From Chloroflexota bacterium (GTDB taxonomy: Bacteria; Chloroflexota; Anaerolineae; Aggregatilineales; Phototrophicaceae), in the NCBI GenBank assembly GCA_026707225.1, contig JAPOXG010000083.1, positions 1 to 36,154 on the forward strand: a DNA stretch of 36,154 bases, written 5' to 3'. The position numbers and the translations under genes were made by a program. Of this stretch, positions 15,607 to 24,034 are shown piece after piece. The notes beneath the pieces were generated by a model. The model was not told the origin of the DNA, did no database searches, and worked only from the letters and a program-made list of their open reading frames with translations. Every line of letters starts with the position of its first letter. Within the stretch, counting starts at the first letter, position 1.

Positions 15607-16891
15607 ATGATACGACTTAGGCTGATAGCGATAATCCTCCTGGGACTGATGCTACGCGTCTCGTACGCTGCGACGATCTATGAGTCATCGCTGCTGTCTT
15701 ATAGCTTGGACGACTACGTCCTTTACCACCTGGGCGCGGAAATAATTCTGGGGGGTGATCTGACGTTTAGCAACGACTTGTTTCTCATGCGACCGCCACT
15801 ATATCCCTTGTTTGTGGCGGCGCTCGGTCTCCAGCCGCTTATGATCATGGCGGTGAACATACTCCTCGCCACCGTAATCATACCTTTGAGCTACCTTCTG
15901 TCACGCGAGTTGCGTATGTCTGAGGGGCTTGCGTTGCTGGCAAGTTTCATCGTCGCTATGGACCCGACAAGCATCAAGTATTCAAGCGTACTCGTGGCGG
16001 AGCCATTGGCAAATCTGCTGCTCGCTCTTTCCTTTTTGACATTGATAAAACTTCGTGGGGCGGAAAAGCGGCTTAAGGCGCTGTCGTGGGGTTTAATGTC
16101 CGGCAGTTTTATTGTATTGTCTGCATTAACTCGCCCAGCCGCCTATCTGCTTTGGTTTCCCATGGCGCTGTGGACGGCTTTCGCACGTCGCACAGAAGCG
16201 GGGGGGGGGGCAACACCTTCTGGCCACGGGCGCGCTCCTTGTATTTGGATTCGGCGGCGCCTGGCTATGGATGAATCATAACGCCGCAGCCTTTGGCCAC
16301 CGGACTTTTTCCACGGTCGGCAACTTCACTCTGCTATATTATCGCGCGGCCTCCGTTCTTCATCAGGCAACGGGCCAGGATATTGATAAGGTATATGTGG
16401 AATTGGCGCACCGGGTTGAAGCGAAGCTTGGCAACGATACAGAGGACATCTCCGCCGAGAAGCGACATGAACACTATACCGGCAGTCCACAGTTGCAAAG
16501 CGCGATGACCGAAGTCGCCATCGGGGTATTCCGCGATCACCCACTGTATTATTTGCTCACGATACCCGTCGGCCTTTATCGCATGCTGATTCAAGTGTCA
16601 GGTCCACTGCTTTTGCCCGGCATCGTCTGGAACCTGGCGCTAGTCCTGGGGGCAGCGTACGGGCTTTGGAGGATCGCGCGCGAGACGCGCTGGGCTACTG
16701 TCCTGTTTCTTGCGCTTCCTTGCCTCTACTTCCTTGCGGGAACGTTACTCGTTTGCACTTCTTGCGTCGACACACGCGGGCGCACCATGATCACGCCCTT
16801 GCTGGCGGTGATGGCGGCTTACGGCGTCGCCCATTTGCTCAACCGGCGAAGAGCGCGGTCGGCGTCCCCTTCGCGCTCGGCTGATAGCTGA
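15607..16891 (+). pseudogene. Membrane glycosyltransferase (GT39-like) copy 2, frameshifted at a poly-G tract
   Basis: Together the two frames encode a full-length relative of the 14236 gene (about 427 residues). The frame from ATG 15607 runs through YSLDDYVLYH, RPPLYPL and LTRPAAYLLWFPMALW, then meets 11 consecutive G at 16200-16210, after which it reads nonsense and stops at 16281. Homology continues one frame over (GFGGAWLWMNHN, TVGNFTLLYYRAA) to the stop at 16891. With 10 G the protein would be intact. So this is either a pseudogene, a sequencing error in a homopolymer, or a phase-variable gene caught in the OFF state. Its 3' end overlaps the convergent SMP-30 gene by 53 bases. The start at 15607 aligns with the paralogue; GAAGGA lies just upstream. 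Confidence 0.78.
16200..16210 (+). repeat. G11 homopolymer tract
   Basis: Eleven G in a row, the longest homopolymer noticed in the window, inside the reading frame of glycosyltransferase copy 2. Loss of one G restores the frame. The same region of copy 1 has no such run. Confidence 0.9.
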
Positions 16892-17714
16892 ATAAGCTGC
16901 CCGCCAACGGATATTCCTGCAATTGCTCGTCCGACATGAAGGTGCTGGCTGAGGTGATATAGAGCGTATCGAGCTCGGCGCCGGCGAATGTGCAGCTGGT
17001 GATATTGAGCGCCGGCAGCGGCAGCACTTCCAGAATCTCACCGGCTGGCGAATAGCGCGTGAGGCGCGCGCCGCCAAAATGCGCCACCCAAATGCAGTCT
17101 TCGCTATCGACGGTCATGCCATCGGGCACGCCTTCGTCGTCCCGCGTGAATTGCGTGAAGACGCGCTTGTTGCTCAGCGAGCCATCGGCGCCAATATCCA
17201 GCGCGTAGATGATCCGCTTGATGCTGTCGGTGTGGTAAATGACCGTATTATCGAGATTGAATGTGGGACCGTTGCAGATGATGTAATCGGTATCGACCTG
17301 CTGGGCGCTCAGGTCGGGGTCGAGGCGATAAAGCGAGCCGGTCTCCCCCGCTTGCTCGATATCCATGGTGCCAGCCCAATAACGCCCGCTGTTATCGACC
17401 TTGCCATCGTTGAAGCGGTTGCCGGGTCGGTCGGCTTCCGGCAATTGCAGCGGCTGGGCGGAGAGCACGTCAAAGTCGATATAAGCGAAGCCGTCCTCGA
17501 TCGTGCCGATAAAGCCGCCGTCCCGCCGCGGGTTCAGGCTAGTGACGGCAAAATCGAAGGTCCAGGTCGTTTTCGCGCCATCGGCCAAGCCGTAGCGGTG
17601 GACTTTGTTGCTCATAATATCGACCCAGTAAACCGCGTTCTCCGCCTCCACCCAGACGGGTCCCTCGCCGAGAACCGCGCGAATTTCCCATACTACTTTC
17701 ACGTCGCTCATCAT
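16839..17714 (-). CDS. SMP-30/gluconolactonase family protein
   Basis: A 291-residue six-bladed beta-propeller of the SMP-30/regucalcin family, whose members hydrolyse sugar lactones to sugar acids using one divalent metal. The metal ligand positions are recognisable: Glu in LGEGPVW near the N-terminus, Asn in NRFNDGKVD, Asn in CNGPTFN and Asp in VPDGMTVD. AAGGA lies five bases before the start. The 3' end overlaps the convergent glycosyltransferase copy 2 by 53 bases. With the dehydratase upstream at 17853-18986 and a glycosidase beyond, it likely belongs to a sugar-oxidation route: aldose to lactone to acid to keto-deoxy acid. Confidence 0.9.
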   Translation of the reverse strand: MMSDVKVVWEIRAVLGEGPVWVEAENAVYWVDIMSNKVHRYGLADGAKTTWTFDFAVTSLNPRRDGGFIGTIEDGFAYIDFDVLSAQPLQLPEADRPGNRFNDGKVDNSGRYWAGTMDIEQAGETGSLYRLDPDLSAQQVDTDYIICNGPTFNLDNTVIYHTDSIKRIIYALDIGADGSLSNKRVFTQFTRDDEGVPDGMTVDSEDCIWVAHFGGARLTRYSPAGEILEVLPLPALNITSCTFAGAELDTLYITSASTFMSDEQLQEYPLAGSLFSYQPSAKGTPTALFAG

Positions 17715-17727
17715 TTCATTCCTTTAT

Positions 17728-17835
17728 TTCACCACAGAGGCACAGAGGGCACAGAGTAAACAATGGGCTGGGGCGCTATTGGCTGCAAGCGTACGCACAT
17801 TACTCAGCGTCTCAGTGTACTCGGTGGCATACACC
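17728..17835. repeat. CACAGAG-type dispersed repeat
   Basis: The stretch 17728-17756 is TTCACCACAGAGG followed by CACAGAGGG and CACAGAG. A degenerate reverse copy may lie at 17808-17835 (CTCAGTGTACTCGGTGG). The element falls in the leader of the SMP-30 gene. A diverged copy in the opposite direction is at 19085-19127. Confidence 0.45.
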
Positions 17836-17852
17836 AGTACCAAGAGCATATT

Positions 17853-18986
17853 CTACCAGTTTGTCACCGAGCCGTCAGGGTGCCGCAGATGCCGCAACTC
17901 GCCCATTTCAAAGGCATAATTGCGGAGCGCGTCCGGATCGAGCTCGATGCCCAAGCCTGGCGCCGTCGGCGGCAGCAAATAGCCATCTTCCCATTCCGGC
18001 TGATTGAGAATGACTTCGGGCATGCTTTCGCCGGGACGCCGCGGCAATTCTTGCACGGCGACATTGGGCGCCGAAAGGCATAGATGCAAAAAGGCGGAAG
18101 TGGCAACGGGTCCAATCGGATTGTGCACCGCGAGGTCAATATAGTGCGTCTCGCACATGGCGGCTATCTTCTTGGCTTCGGTCAGTCCGCCACAAATGCA
18201 GAGGTCGACGCGGGCGTAATCGATCAACTCTTCTTCGACCACCTGGCGGAATTCCCACTTGGAATTGTATTGTTCGCCAGCCGCCAGCGGGACGGTAGTG
18301 CGGTTGCGCAGGTTGCGATAAGATTGCGCGTTCTCCACCCGCAGAGGATCTTCAACGAAATAGGGGCGGTGCGGCTCAAATTCTTGGCAGAGCCAGATCG
18401 CGTCGGCAGGATTAAGCCGGGTATGCACATCGATCGCCAGCTTGACCTCATCGCCCAGAGCCAGGCGCAGCGCCTCGATCTCCTTGATGGCGCGCCGCAC
18501 CGCTTCTCCCGGCTCGAGGAGGCCGCCTGCTTGATGCTCCAAGCCCCAGCGCAATACTTTCCAGCCTTCGTCCAGCGAGCGCTGGCAGCATTCCACCAGT
18601 TCTTCGACGGTGTTTCCTACATTGTGATTGTAAGTGAGGACGCGGTCTCGGGCGCGGCCGCCCAGCAGTTCGTAAACGGGCGCGCCCAGCGCCTTGCCCT
18701 TAATATCCCAGAGGGCGATGTCGATGGCGGCGATAGCGGCGGTCAAGATGCGCTGCGCCGGGAAGAATCCACCGCGAAACAGCACCTGCCAGAGATGCTC
18801 GCAGCGGAAAGGATCTTGCCCGATGAGCAGCGGCTTGAAATGCTCGATCGCGCCTTGTACCGCCAGCTCGCGCCCGGTGATGCCCGCTTCGCCCAGGCCG
18901 CTGATGCCTTCATCGGTCTCGACCACGACGAAGCAGAAGGTGCGCCATTCCTTGGCCAGGTAGACTTTGATATCGGTGATTTTCAT
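17853..18986 (-). CDS. Enolase-superfamily sugar-acid dehydratase (mandelate racemase / galactonate dehydratase-like)
   Basis: A 377-residue protein with the N-terminal capping domain and the (beta/alpha)7-beta barrel of the mandelate racemase/muconate-lactonizing family. Metal and catalytic residues can be followed in order: DVHTRL (Asp, plus a His as in galactonate dehydratase), FVEDPL (Glu), AAGEQY (Glu) and AVHNPIG (His). These make a D-galactonate dehydratase-type dehydration of a sugar acid to a 2-keto-3-deoxy acid the best guess, but substrates in this group vary. The frame is open to 19040, but ATG 18986 has AGGA upstream and starts exactly at the family's MKITDIKVYL. It lies upstream of the SMP-30 gene on the same strand. 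Confidence 0.88.
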   Translation of the reverse strand: MKITDIKVYLAKEWRTFCFVVVETDEGISGLGEAGITGRELAVQGAIEHFKPLLIGQDPFRCEHLWQVLFRGGFFPAQRILTAAIAAIDIALWDIKGKALGAPVYELLGGRARDRVLTYNHNVGNTVEELVECCQRSLDEGWKVLRWGLEHQAGGLLEPGEAVRRAIKEIEALRLALGDEVKLAIDVHTRLNPADAIWLCQEFEPHRPYFVEDPLRVENAQSYRNLRNRTTVPLAAGEQYNSKWEFRQVVEEELIDYARVDLCICGGLTEAKKIAAMCETHYIDLAVHNPIGPVATSAFLHLCLSAPNVAVQELPRRPGESMPEVILNQPEWEDGYLLPPTAPGLGIELDPDALRNYAFEMGELRHLRHPDGSVTNW

Positions 18987-19084
18987 AATTTGTGTTCCTG
19001 GTTTTTCCTCAATGTTTGCTGGGCGATTTGGGCAATCCAAGAGGCAGGCCTGTATATCGAGTTTCTAGTGGCATATCACTCAAT

Positions 19085-19127
19085 CCCTCTATGCTCTCGG
19101 TGTTTCCTCTTTCCTTCTGTGGTGAAA
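19085..19127. repeat. CACAGAG-type dispersed repeat, diverged inverted copy
   Basis: CTCTATGCTCTCGGTG...CTTCTGTGGTGAAA is the reverse-strand form of the element at 17728, with several changes. It sits between the dehydratase and glycosidase genes. Confidence 0.4.
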
Positions 19128-19190
19128 AAATCAGCGCCTCGCGACATTGGGCGCGTCCAAACAGATTCGAGCAAGTCGCCCATAACTCAC

Positions 19191-20942
19191 CTAATACCGC
19201 AGCCCGAAGCCGTAGGGAAACAGCGGCTCTTCCGAATCATGCGGCAGATCCGGCTTTTGGGCGCGCACGGCCTCCATTGATGAGGGCAATTCGAAGGGTA
19301 GCGTCGCGCTCGGTTGGAAGCGCCCAAAGATGATATCGAGCGCGGCGGCGTCGCTCGCGCCGAAGTTGGCGACCAAACCAGCGCAAGCGGCCGCGATCTC
19401 CGGGATGACCGCCGGGCGTTCGAGGTAGATGTCAACAATCGTCGGCGTCTGCTCCATGATGGACAGCAAGCGGCTCTTCTCCGGTTCTTTGAAGTCGAGG
19501 TCGCCAGCGTGGAAGAAGCTCTCCAGGAAGAAGCTGTCGCGCGGCTCGAAGGGAGTCGCCAAGCGCAGGATGGCGCAATCTGCGGCGCTCGGCTCGGCGA
19601 CCACATCGCCGTATTGGGCAGCGGCTTCGGCGTCGATATTTTCCACATAAATCTTTGGTCGCCCGCCCAGCGGCAGCAGCCCGTCGTTCTTCAGCAGGAC
19701 GATGGATTTGCGCTGCGCCAGATCGCCAGCGGCGCGGAAGGCGGGGTTGCCGGCGATGTCCCCCGCGGCCTTTTCGTCAACAGTGCGATTCTCGAAGAGC
19801 CCGAGGCGGAACTTATCGCGCAGCAGGCGGCGCACGCTGAGATCGAGGCGCTCTTCGCGGACCCGGCCTGAATCGACGAGATCGACAAGCGCTTCGGCGC
19901 AATCTTCGCCGCCAAATTGATCAATGCCCGCCTCCAAGGACTTGATGATGCGATCGGCGAGGGATAGGTCTTCGACGCCCCAGGCGCGCGCCGGGAACGG
20001 TTTGCCCATCATCTCCATATCGGTCAAGGCGCCCCAATCGGTACAGACGACGCCATCGAAGCCGTATTTCTCGCGCAGCAATCCGGTGATGATGCCTTTG
20101 CTGTATGCGAAGCCGACCTCTTCGTAGGCGGCGCCGACGGGCATGCTGTAGTAGGGCATGATCATAGCGGCGCCCGCTTCAATTGCCGCTTCAAAAGGCA
20201 GCAAATGATAATCGAAATGGTCGCCTGGGTAGACTTGTTCGCGTCCGTATTCGAAATGCGAATCTTCGCCGTCTTTCTGCGGTCCGCCGCCGGGGAAGTG
20301 CTTGGTCATGCAAGCGACGCTCTGGGCGCCGATTGCCGCGCCTTGAAAGCCGCGAATGTAGGCGGCCGTCAGCCGGGCAGCCAAGCGAGCGTCTTCGCCG
20401 AAGGTGCCGTTGACCCGCGCCCAACGCGGCTCGGTTGCCAGGTCCGCCATCGGGTGCAGGGCGGCGCGAATGCCGAGAGCGAGATACTCCTGCCGCGCGA
20501 TATCGGCGAATGCTTCCACCAGCGCCGCGTCGCCAATCGCCGCCAAGCCCGGCGGTTCGGGCCATTGGGAGAAGGCGGGCGTGGCGAAGAAGGCGCCCGG
20601 ATTGCTGGAGAAGCCGTGACGCGGGTCGCTCGACAGGGTGATGGGGATGCCGAGCCGGCTCGATGCGCCGAGCGCCTGCAGCTGGTTGACCCAGGCGGCG
20701 GTCTCTCGCGCCCCGCTCGCGCCAGCCAGCCCGAAATGATTGATATGTTTTCTCGCCAACTCGCTGAGAGAGGCTCGACCAAAGAAGCGCATGTCGGCAT
20801 CAAACGCGCCATCGGGCGAAATGAAGACCATCGGCTGGAACATCATGCCCGCTTTTTCCGCCACGGTCATGCGCGCAAGCAGGTCTTCCACGCGCTCGTC
20901 GATTGTGCGGGCGGGGTCTTGGTAGGGGAGGTGCTTGGTCAT
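19191..20942 (-). CDS. Glycoside hydrolase family 3 protein
   Basis: A 583-residue family 3 glycosidase, which removes terminal beta-linked sugars from oligosaccharides. The N-terminal barrel shows MTVAEKAGMMF, KHFPGGGPQKDG and the nucleophile in VVCTDWG (Asp302). The C-terminal domain ends in the typical FPYGFGLRY. No signal peptide is seen, so it likely acts in the cytoplasm on imported sugars. There is no FnIII tail. The ATG at 20942 was chosen because GGAGGG lies 11 bases upstream and MTKHLPYQDP is a normal family start; the ATG at 20975 has no ribosome site. It is transcribed away from the methyltransferase gene and towards the dehydratase and lactonase. Confidence 0.9.
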   Translation of the reverse strand: MTKHLPYQDPARTIDERVEDLLARMTVAEKAGMMFQPMVFISPDGAFDADMRFFGRASLSELARKHINHFGLAGASGARETAAWVNQLQALGASSRLGIPITLSSDPRHGFSSNPGAFFATPAFSQWPEPPGLAAIGDAALVEAFADIARQEYLALGIRAALHPMADLATEPRWARVNGTFGEDARLAARLTAAYIRGFQGAAIGAQSVACMTKHFPGGGPQKDGEDSHFEYGREQVYPGDHFDYHLLPFEAAIEAGAAMIMPYYSMPVGAAYEEVGFAYSKGIITGLLREKYGFDGVVCTDWGALTDMEMMGKPFPARAWGVEDLSLADRIIKSLEAGIDQFGGEDCAEALVDLVDSGRVREERLDLSVRRLLRDKFRLGLFENRTVDEKAAGDIAGNPAFRAAGDLAQRKSIVLLKNDGLLPLGGRPKIYVENIDAEAAAQYGDVVAEPSAADCAILRLATPFEPRDSFFLESFFHAGDLDFKEPEKSRLLSIMEQTPTIVDIYLERPAVIPEIAAACAGLVANFGASDAAALDIIFGRFQPSATLPFELPSSMEAVRAQKPDLPHDSEEPLFPYGFGLRY

Positions 20943-21020
20943 TTCCGAATTGTCCCTCCGCGCTTGAGAGTTCATTGTTTTTCTGTTTTACTTAGGCGAG
21001 TATCGCGAGGAGCAACGGGC

Positions 21021-22703
21021 ATGAATATCTTGTTTTATGGCGATTGCCTCACGATTATGCGGGAGAAGATTCCCCCACAATCGGTTGATTTAGTCTATCT
21101 TGATCCTCCCTTCAATTCAAATGAAGATTACAACTCCATCTACCAAGACGAGACGGGCCGCCCCTTGCCCGACCAAGTGGAGGCTTACACCGATACCTGG
21201 GTCTTGGATACCGAGGGGCTGCGGATAATCCGGGATCTGCCGCTGTTGCTGAGCGAGCATGGCGTCAACGGGCATGGCGCCAATTTTTTGGCCGCCTTGC
21301 TGAGCGGGCTGGTTCACTTGCAGCCGGACATGGCGGCTTATTTGGCCTACATGACCGAACGCCTGGTCTGGATTCGCCGCATGATGAAGCCGTCCGCCAG
21401 CATTTATCTGCACTGCGACGACACCGCCGCGCACTATCTGAAGATTGTGCTGGATGTATTATTCGGCGCAAACAATTTCCGCAATGCCGTTATATGGAAA
21501 CGGACATGGGCGCATAATGACCCAAGGCGCTATGGGCGCATTACCGACACGATTTTCCTTTACAGCAAAAGCAGTGAGTACACTTGGATTCCGCAGCATG
21601 CGGATTATTCGGAAGACTATATCCGCAAGTTCTTTCGCCATGAAGACGCGCGTGGGCAATATCGCTTGGTTACACTGACTGGTCCAAAAGTCAGCACAGG
21701 CGATTCTGGCTCAACCTGGCGGGGCTACAGCCCGACGACCAGTGGCCGCTCCTGGAGCGTGCCTAAGCGGATCGTGCGAAACTTGGCGGGTGAAGAAGCG
21801 CTGAATTGGCCTATCAAAGAACGGCTTAACCTACTGGACGAGCACGGCTATATATACTGGCCCCCCAAAGGCAGCGTACCGCAATTCAAACAATATCTGC
21901 ATGAAATGCCAGGCGCGCCTATACAGAATTTATGGACAGACATCGATCGCCTCTCGCCGCATTCCAAAGAACGTCTCGGCTACCCCACTCAGAAGCCGGT
22001 CGCCCTCCTCGACCGAATCATCCGCGCCAGCAGCAATCCCGGCGATGTTGTCTTCGACCCCTTCTGCGGTTGCGCCACCACAATCGAAGCGGCGGAGCGG
22101 CTCGGACGCCAGTGGATCGGCATCGACATAACCATCCATGCCATCAAGCGCGTCGCCCGCGCCCGCCTGCAAGACCGCCTGCATCTGGCGCAGGGAACGG
22201 ATTATGTCATTGAAGGCGTTCCGCAAAATTGGGAAGGCGCGCTGGAGCTTTGGCGGCAAGATCCTTATCAATTTCAGAAGTGGTGCGTTGAGCAGGTTGA
22301 GGGCTTTGTCAATGTCAAGAAGACAGCTGATGACGGCATTGACGGACGCATTTATTTTGAAATGCCGGGCGAGGATGTATTGCAGTGTATGGCATTAGAG
22401 GTTAAAGGCGGGGCGAATATCGGCATTGCCGATGTAGGCTATCTGAGCAGCGTCCTGCGATATGACAACGTGCAGATGGCTGGGCTGATTACGTTGCATG
22501 AACCGGGCAAACAGCAGGAAAAGAACTTCAACCTGAAGATGGCGCTGGCAGGCGAAATCGAAATTGAAGGCAGATCCTACCCTCGAATGCAAATGCTGAC
22601 CGTGCGTGAAATCTTGGATGGCACGCGCTTCGCCATGCCCAGCCCGGCCGGGCGCAGCGACAGCGGCTATGAATCCGATCTTTTCTCACACCAGTCAAAT
22701 TAG
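21021..22703 (+). CDS. DNA methyltransferase fused to a Mrr-like PD-(D/E)xK domain
   Basis: A 560-residue protein. The N-terminal 400 residues are a site-specific adenine/cytosine-N methyltransferase of beta type: motif IV DPPF at residues 28-31, then a long target-recognition region, and motif I VFDPFCGCATT around 344-354. The C-terminal part (about 400-550) looks like a restriction-endonuclease fold with KKTADDGIDG (Asp441) and ALEVKGG (Glu460, Lys462), matching the D...ExK core of Mrr-like nucleases. Such a chain could modify and cut DNA by itself, or the nuclease part may be tuned to the methylation state. GAGGAG at 21007-21012, eight bases before ATG 21021, fixes the start; the frame stays open to 20205 only by chance opposite the GH3 gene. 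No separate restriction or specificity gene is near. Confidence 0.88.
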   Translation: MNILFYGDCLTIMREKIPPQSVDLVYLDPPFNSNEDYNSIYQDETGRPLPDQVEAYTDTWVLDTEGLRIIRDLPLLLSEHGVNGHGANFLAALLSGLVHLQPDMAAYLAYMTERLVWIRRMMKPSASIYLHCDDTAAHYLKIVLDVLFGANNFRNAVIWKRTWAHNDPRRYGRITDTIFLYSKSSEYTWIPQHADYSEDYIRKFFRHEDARGQYRLVTLTGPKVSTGDSGSTWRGYSPTTSGRSWSVPKRIVRNLAGEEALNWPIKERLNLLDEHGYIYWPPKGSVPQFKQYLHEMPGAPIQNLWTDIDRLSPHSKERLGYPTQKPVALLDRIIRASSNPGDVVFDPFCGCATTIEAAERLGRQWIGIDITIHAIKRVARARLQDRLHLAQGTDYVIEGVPQNWEGALELWRQDPYQFQKWCVEQVEGFVNVKKTADDGIDGRIYFEMPGEDVLQCMALEVKGGANIGIADVGYLSSVLRYDNVQMAGLITLHEPGKQQEKNFNLKMALAGEIEIEGRSYPRMQMLTVREILDGTRFAMPSPAGRSDSGYESDLFSHQSN

Positions 22704-22709
22704 CGGGGC

Positions 22710-23492
22710 CTAAATCGAGCGCATCGACCCGCCATCGACGCGCAGGGTCGCGCCGGTAATATAACTGGCGGCGGGCGAGAGCAGAAAGGCGCCGGCCGCG
22801 CCGAAATCATCGATCGTGCCGTAGCGCCCCAGCGGGATGCCAGCGATGGCGCGCGCTTTGACCTCTTCCATGCTGAGCCCCGTTTTCGCCGAAGTGACGG
22901 CGTCCAACTGCGCCACGCGGTCGGTGTCGATGCGCCCGGGAATGAGATTGTTGAGCCGGATGCCATCGCCCGCCAGCTCATCGGCCAGGGTCTTGACCAT
23001 GCCGGCCACGCCCGCGCGCATTATCGTGGACAAGCCCAGGCGCGGGATTGGCTCCTTGATCGACCCCGAAGTGACGGTGAGTATCGATCCGCCGTTCGTC
23101 ATGTGAGGGATCGTCATGCGAATCATGCGAAAGCTGCTGAGCAGGGTCAATTCAAAGGCGGCTTGAAAATCGTCCTCGCTGACTTCCATGATGGTCTTGG
23201 CCGGTGGACCACCGGCGTTTACGACCAGGCAATCAATCGCGCCCCAGGCGGCCGCGGTCTTATCTACCCAGGCTTGAATATCGGCGGCTGCGCGCACATC
23301 ACAGGCGGTGGCTTGCGTCTCAACGCCACAGTCCTTTGCGATCATGTCCGCGGCGGCGGCGACTTCATCGGCGCTGCGGCTGCAGAGCGATACTTTCGCG
23401 CCGTCCGCAGCCAGCGCCTTGGCGATGCCAAAGCCCAATCCCTTGCTCGACGCGGCGACCAGCGCGACTTTGTCTTTGAGTCCTAAATCCAT
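22710..23492 (-). CDS. SDR family oxidoreductase lacking the YxxxK pair
   Basis: A 260-residue short-chain dehydrogenase/reductase. The nucleotide-binding ASSKGLGFG (about 14-22) and VNAGG (about 91-95) are present, as is the end VDGGS. At the active site the usual serine region TSGS is kept, but the tyrosine and lysine positions hold Ser155 and Arg159 in LSTIMRAGVAG. A group of SDRs with this LSxxxRA pattern is known in Bacilli and others, so this is likely a subfamily trait and not a broken gene. Its activity is uncertain. It ends six bases from the convergent methyltransferase gene. Confidence 0.87.
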   Translation of the reverse strand: MDLGLKDKVALVAASSKGLGFGIAKALAADGAKVSLCSRSADEVAAAADMIAKDCGVETQATACDVRAAADIQAWVDKTAAAWGAIDCLVVNAGGPPAKTIMEVSEDDFQAAFELTLLSSFRMIRMTIPHMTNGGSILTVTSGSIKEPIPRLGLSTIMRAGVAGMVKTLADELAGDGIRLNNLIPGRIDTDRVAQLDAVTSAKTGLSMEEVKARAIAGIPLGRYGTIDDFGAAGAFLLSPAASYITGATLRVDGGSMRSI

Positions 23493-23508
23493 GTTTTTTA
23501 CTCTCCCG

Positions 23509-23877
23509 TCACTTTACGAATTGCGTTAGTAATCCTTGAACAGCATAAACATCAACACTCTTGTTGAACTTCTTTTCTATCGGCTGCGGATTGCTGCCGA
23601 TCCAAAGCTTGAGTTCGGCGTCGAGATCAAATGTGCCGGTCGTTTCCACACTGTACATCGTGATTTTGCTGTAGGGAATCGACAGGTATTCTTTCTTCCG
23701 CCCGGTCATGCCTTGGACGTCCACGAGAATCAGGCGGCGGTCGGTGAAGATCCAGGTGTCGCGTATGACCTTGAATCCGGCGTATACCTGTTCATTGTCA
23801 GCGAGGAGGCGGCCGAAGTCCCGCTGTATAGCCTCGCCGCTCACCGCGCCTGCGTTGCCAAGAAGTCTGCCAAGCAT
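23509..23877 (-). CDS. Bacterial PH-domain protein
   Basis: A 122-residue protein consisting of one bacterial pleckstrin-homology-like domain. Typical features are the start helix with FGRLLADNEQV, the strands of VIRDTWIFTDRRLILVD, and a C-terminal helix with FNKSVDVYAVQGLL. Members are small cytoplasmic proteins of unknown role, often made under stress. AAGGA lies eight bases before the start. It is 16 bases from the SDR gene downstream and may share its transcript. Confidence 0.8.
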   Translation of the reverse strand: MLGRLLGNAGAVSGEAIQRDFGRLLADNEQVYAGFKVIRDTWIFTDRRLILVDVQGMTGRKKEYLSIPYSKITMYSVETTGTFDLDAELKLWIGSNPQPIEKKFNKSVDVYAVQGLLTQFVK

Positions 23878-23970
23878 TGATGAATCCTTGAGTTGCTGAA
23901 TTGACTACATGGGCGATTATATCGCTCGCGCGTCTTTTGTTCAGTGGGGATATTGGGATTTCTGTTGGTC

Positions 23971-24030
23971 GGCTCAGTGAGTCGCCCGCCAGAGCGCAAA
24001 AATGTAGGGGCGAGCTATCAGGCCGCCCGA
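23971..24030. repeat. REP-like palindrome pair (copy b)
   Basis: Two units in the same direction: a partial one at 23971-23988 (CAGTGAGTCGCCCG) and one at 24003-24030 (TGTAGGGGCGAG...CCGCCCGA). They fall just past the stop of the last gene of the 24-30 kb operon, where they could help end or stabilise the transcript. Confidence 0.55.
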
Positions 24031-24034
24031 AAAC

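Noticed and set aside
18084..19280. 398-codon open frame on the + strand
   Set aside because: It is antisense to the enolase-superfamily gene, whose motifs and ribosome site are clear; long shadow frames are expected at this GC content.
20205..21020. Long in-frame extension upstream of the methyltransferase
   Set aside because: It runs opposite the GH3 gene, has no family similarity, and GAGGAG before ATG 21021 marks the real start.
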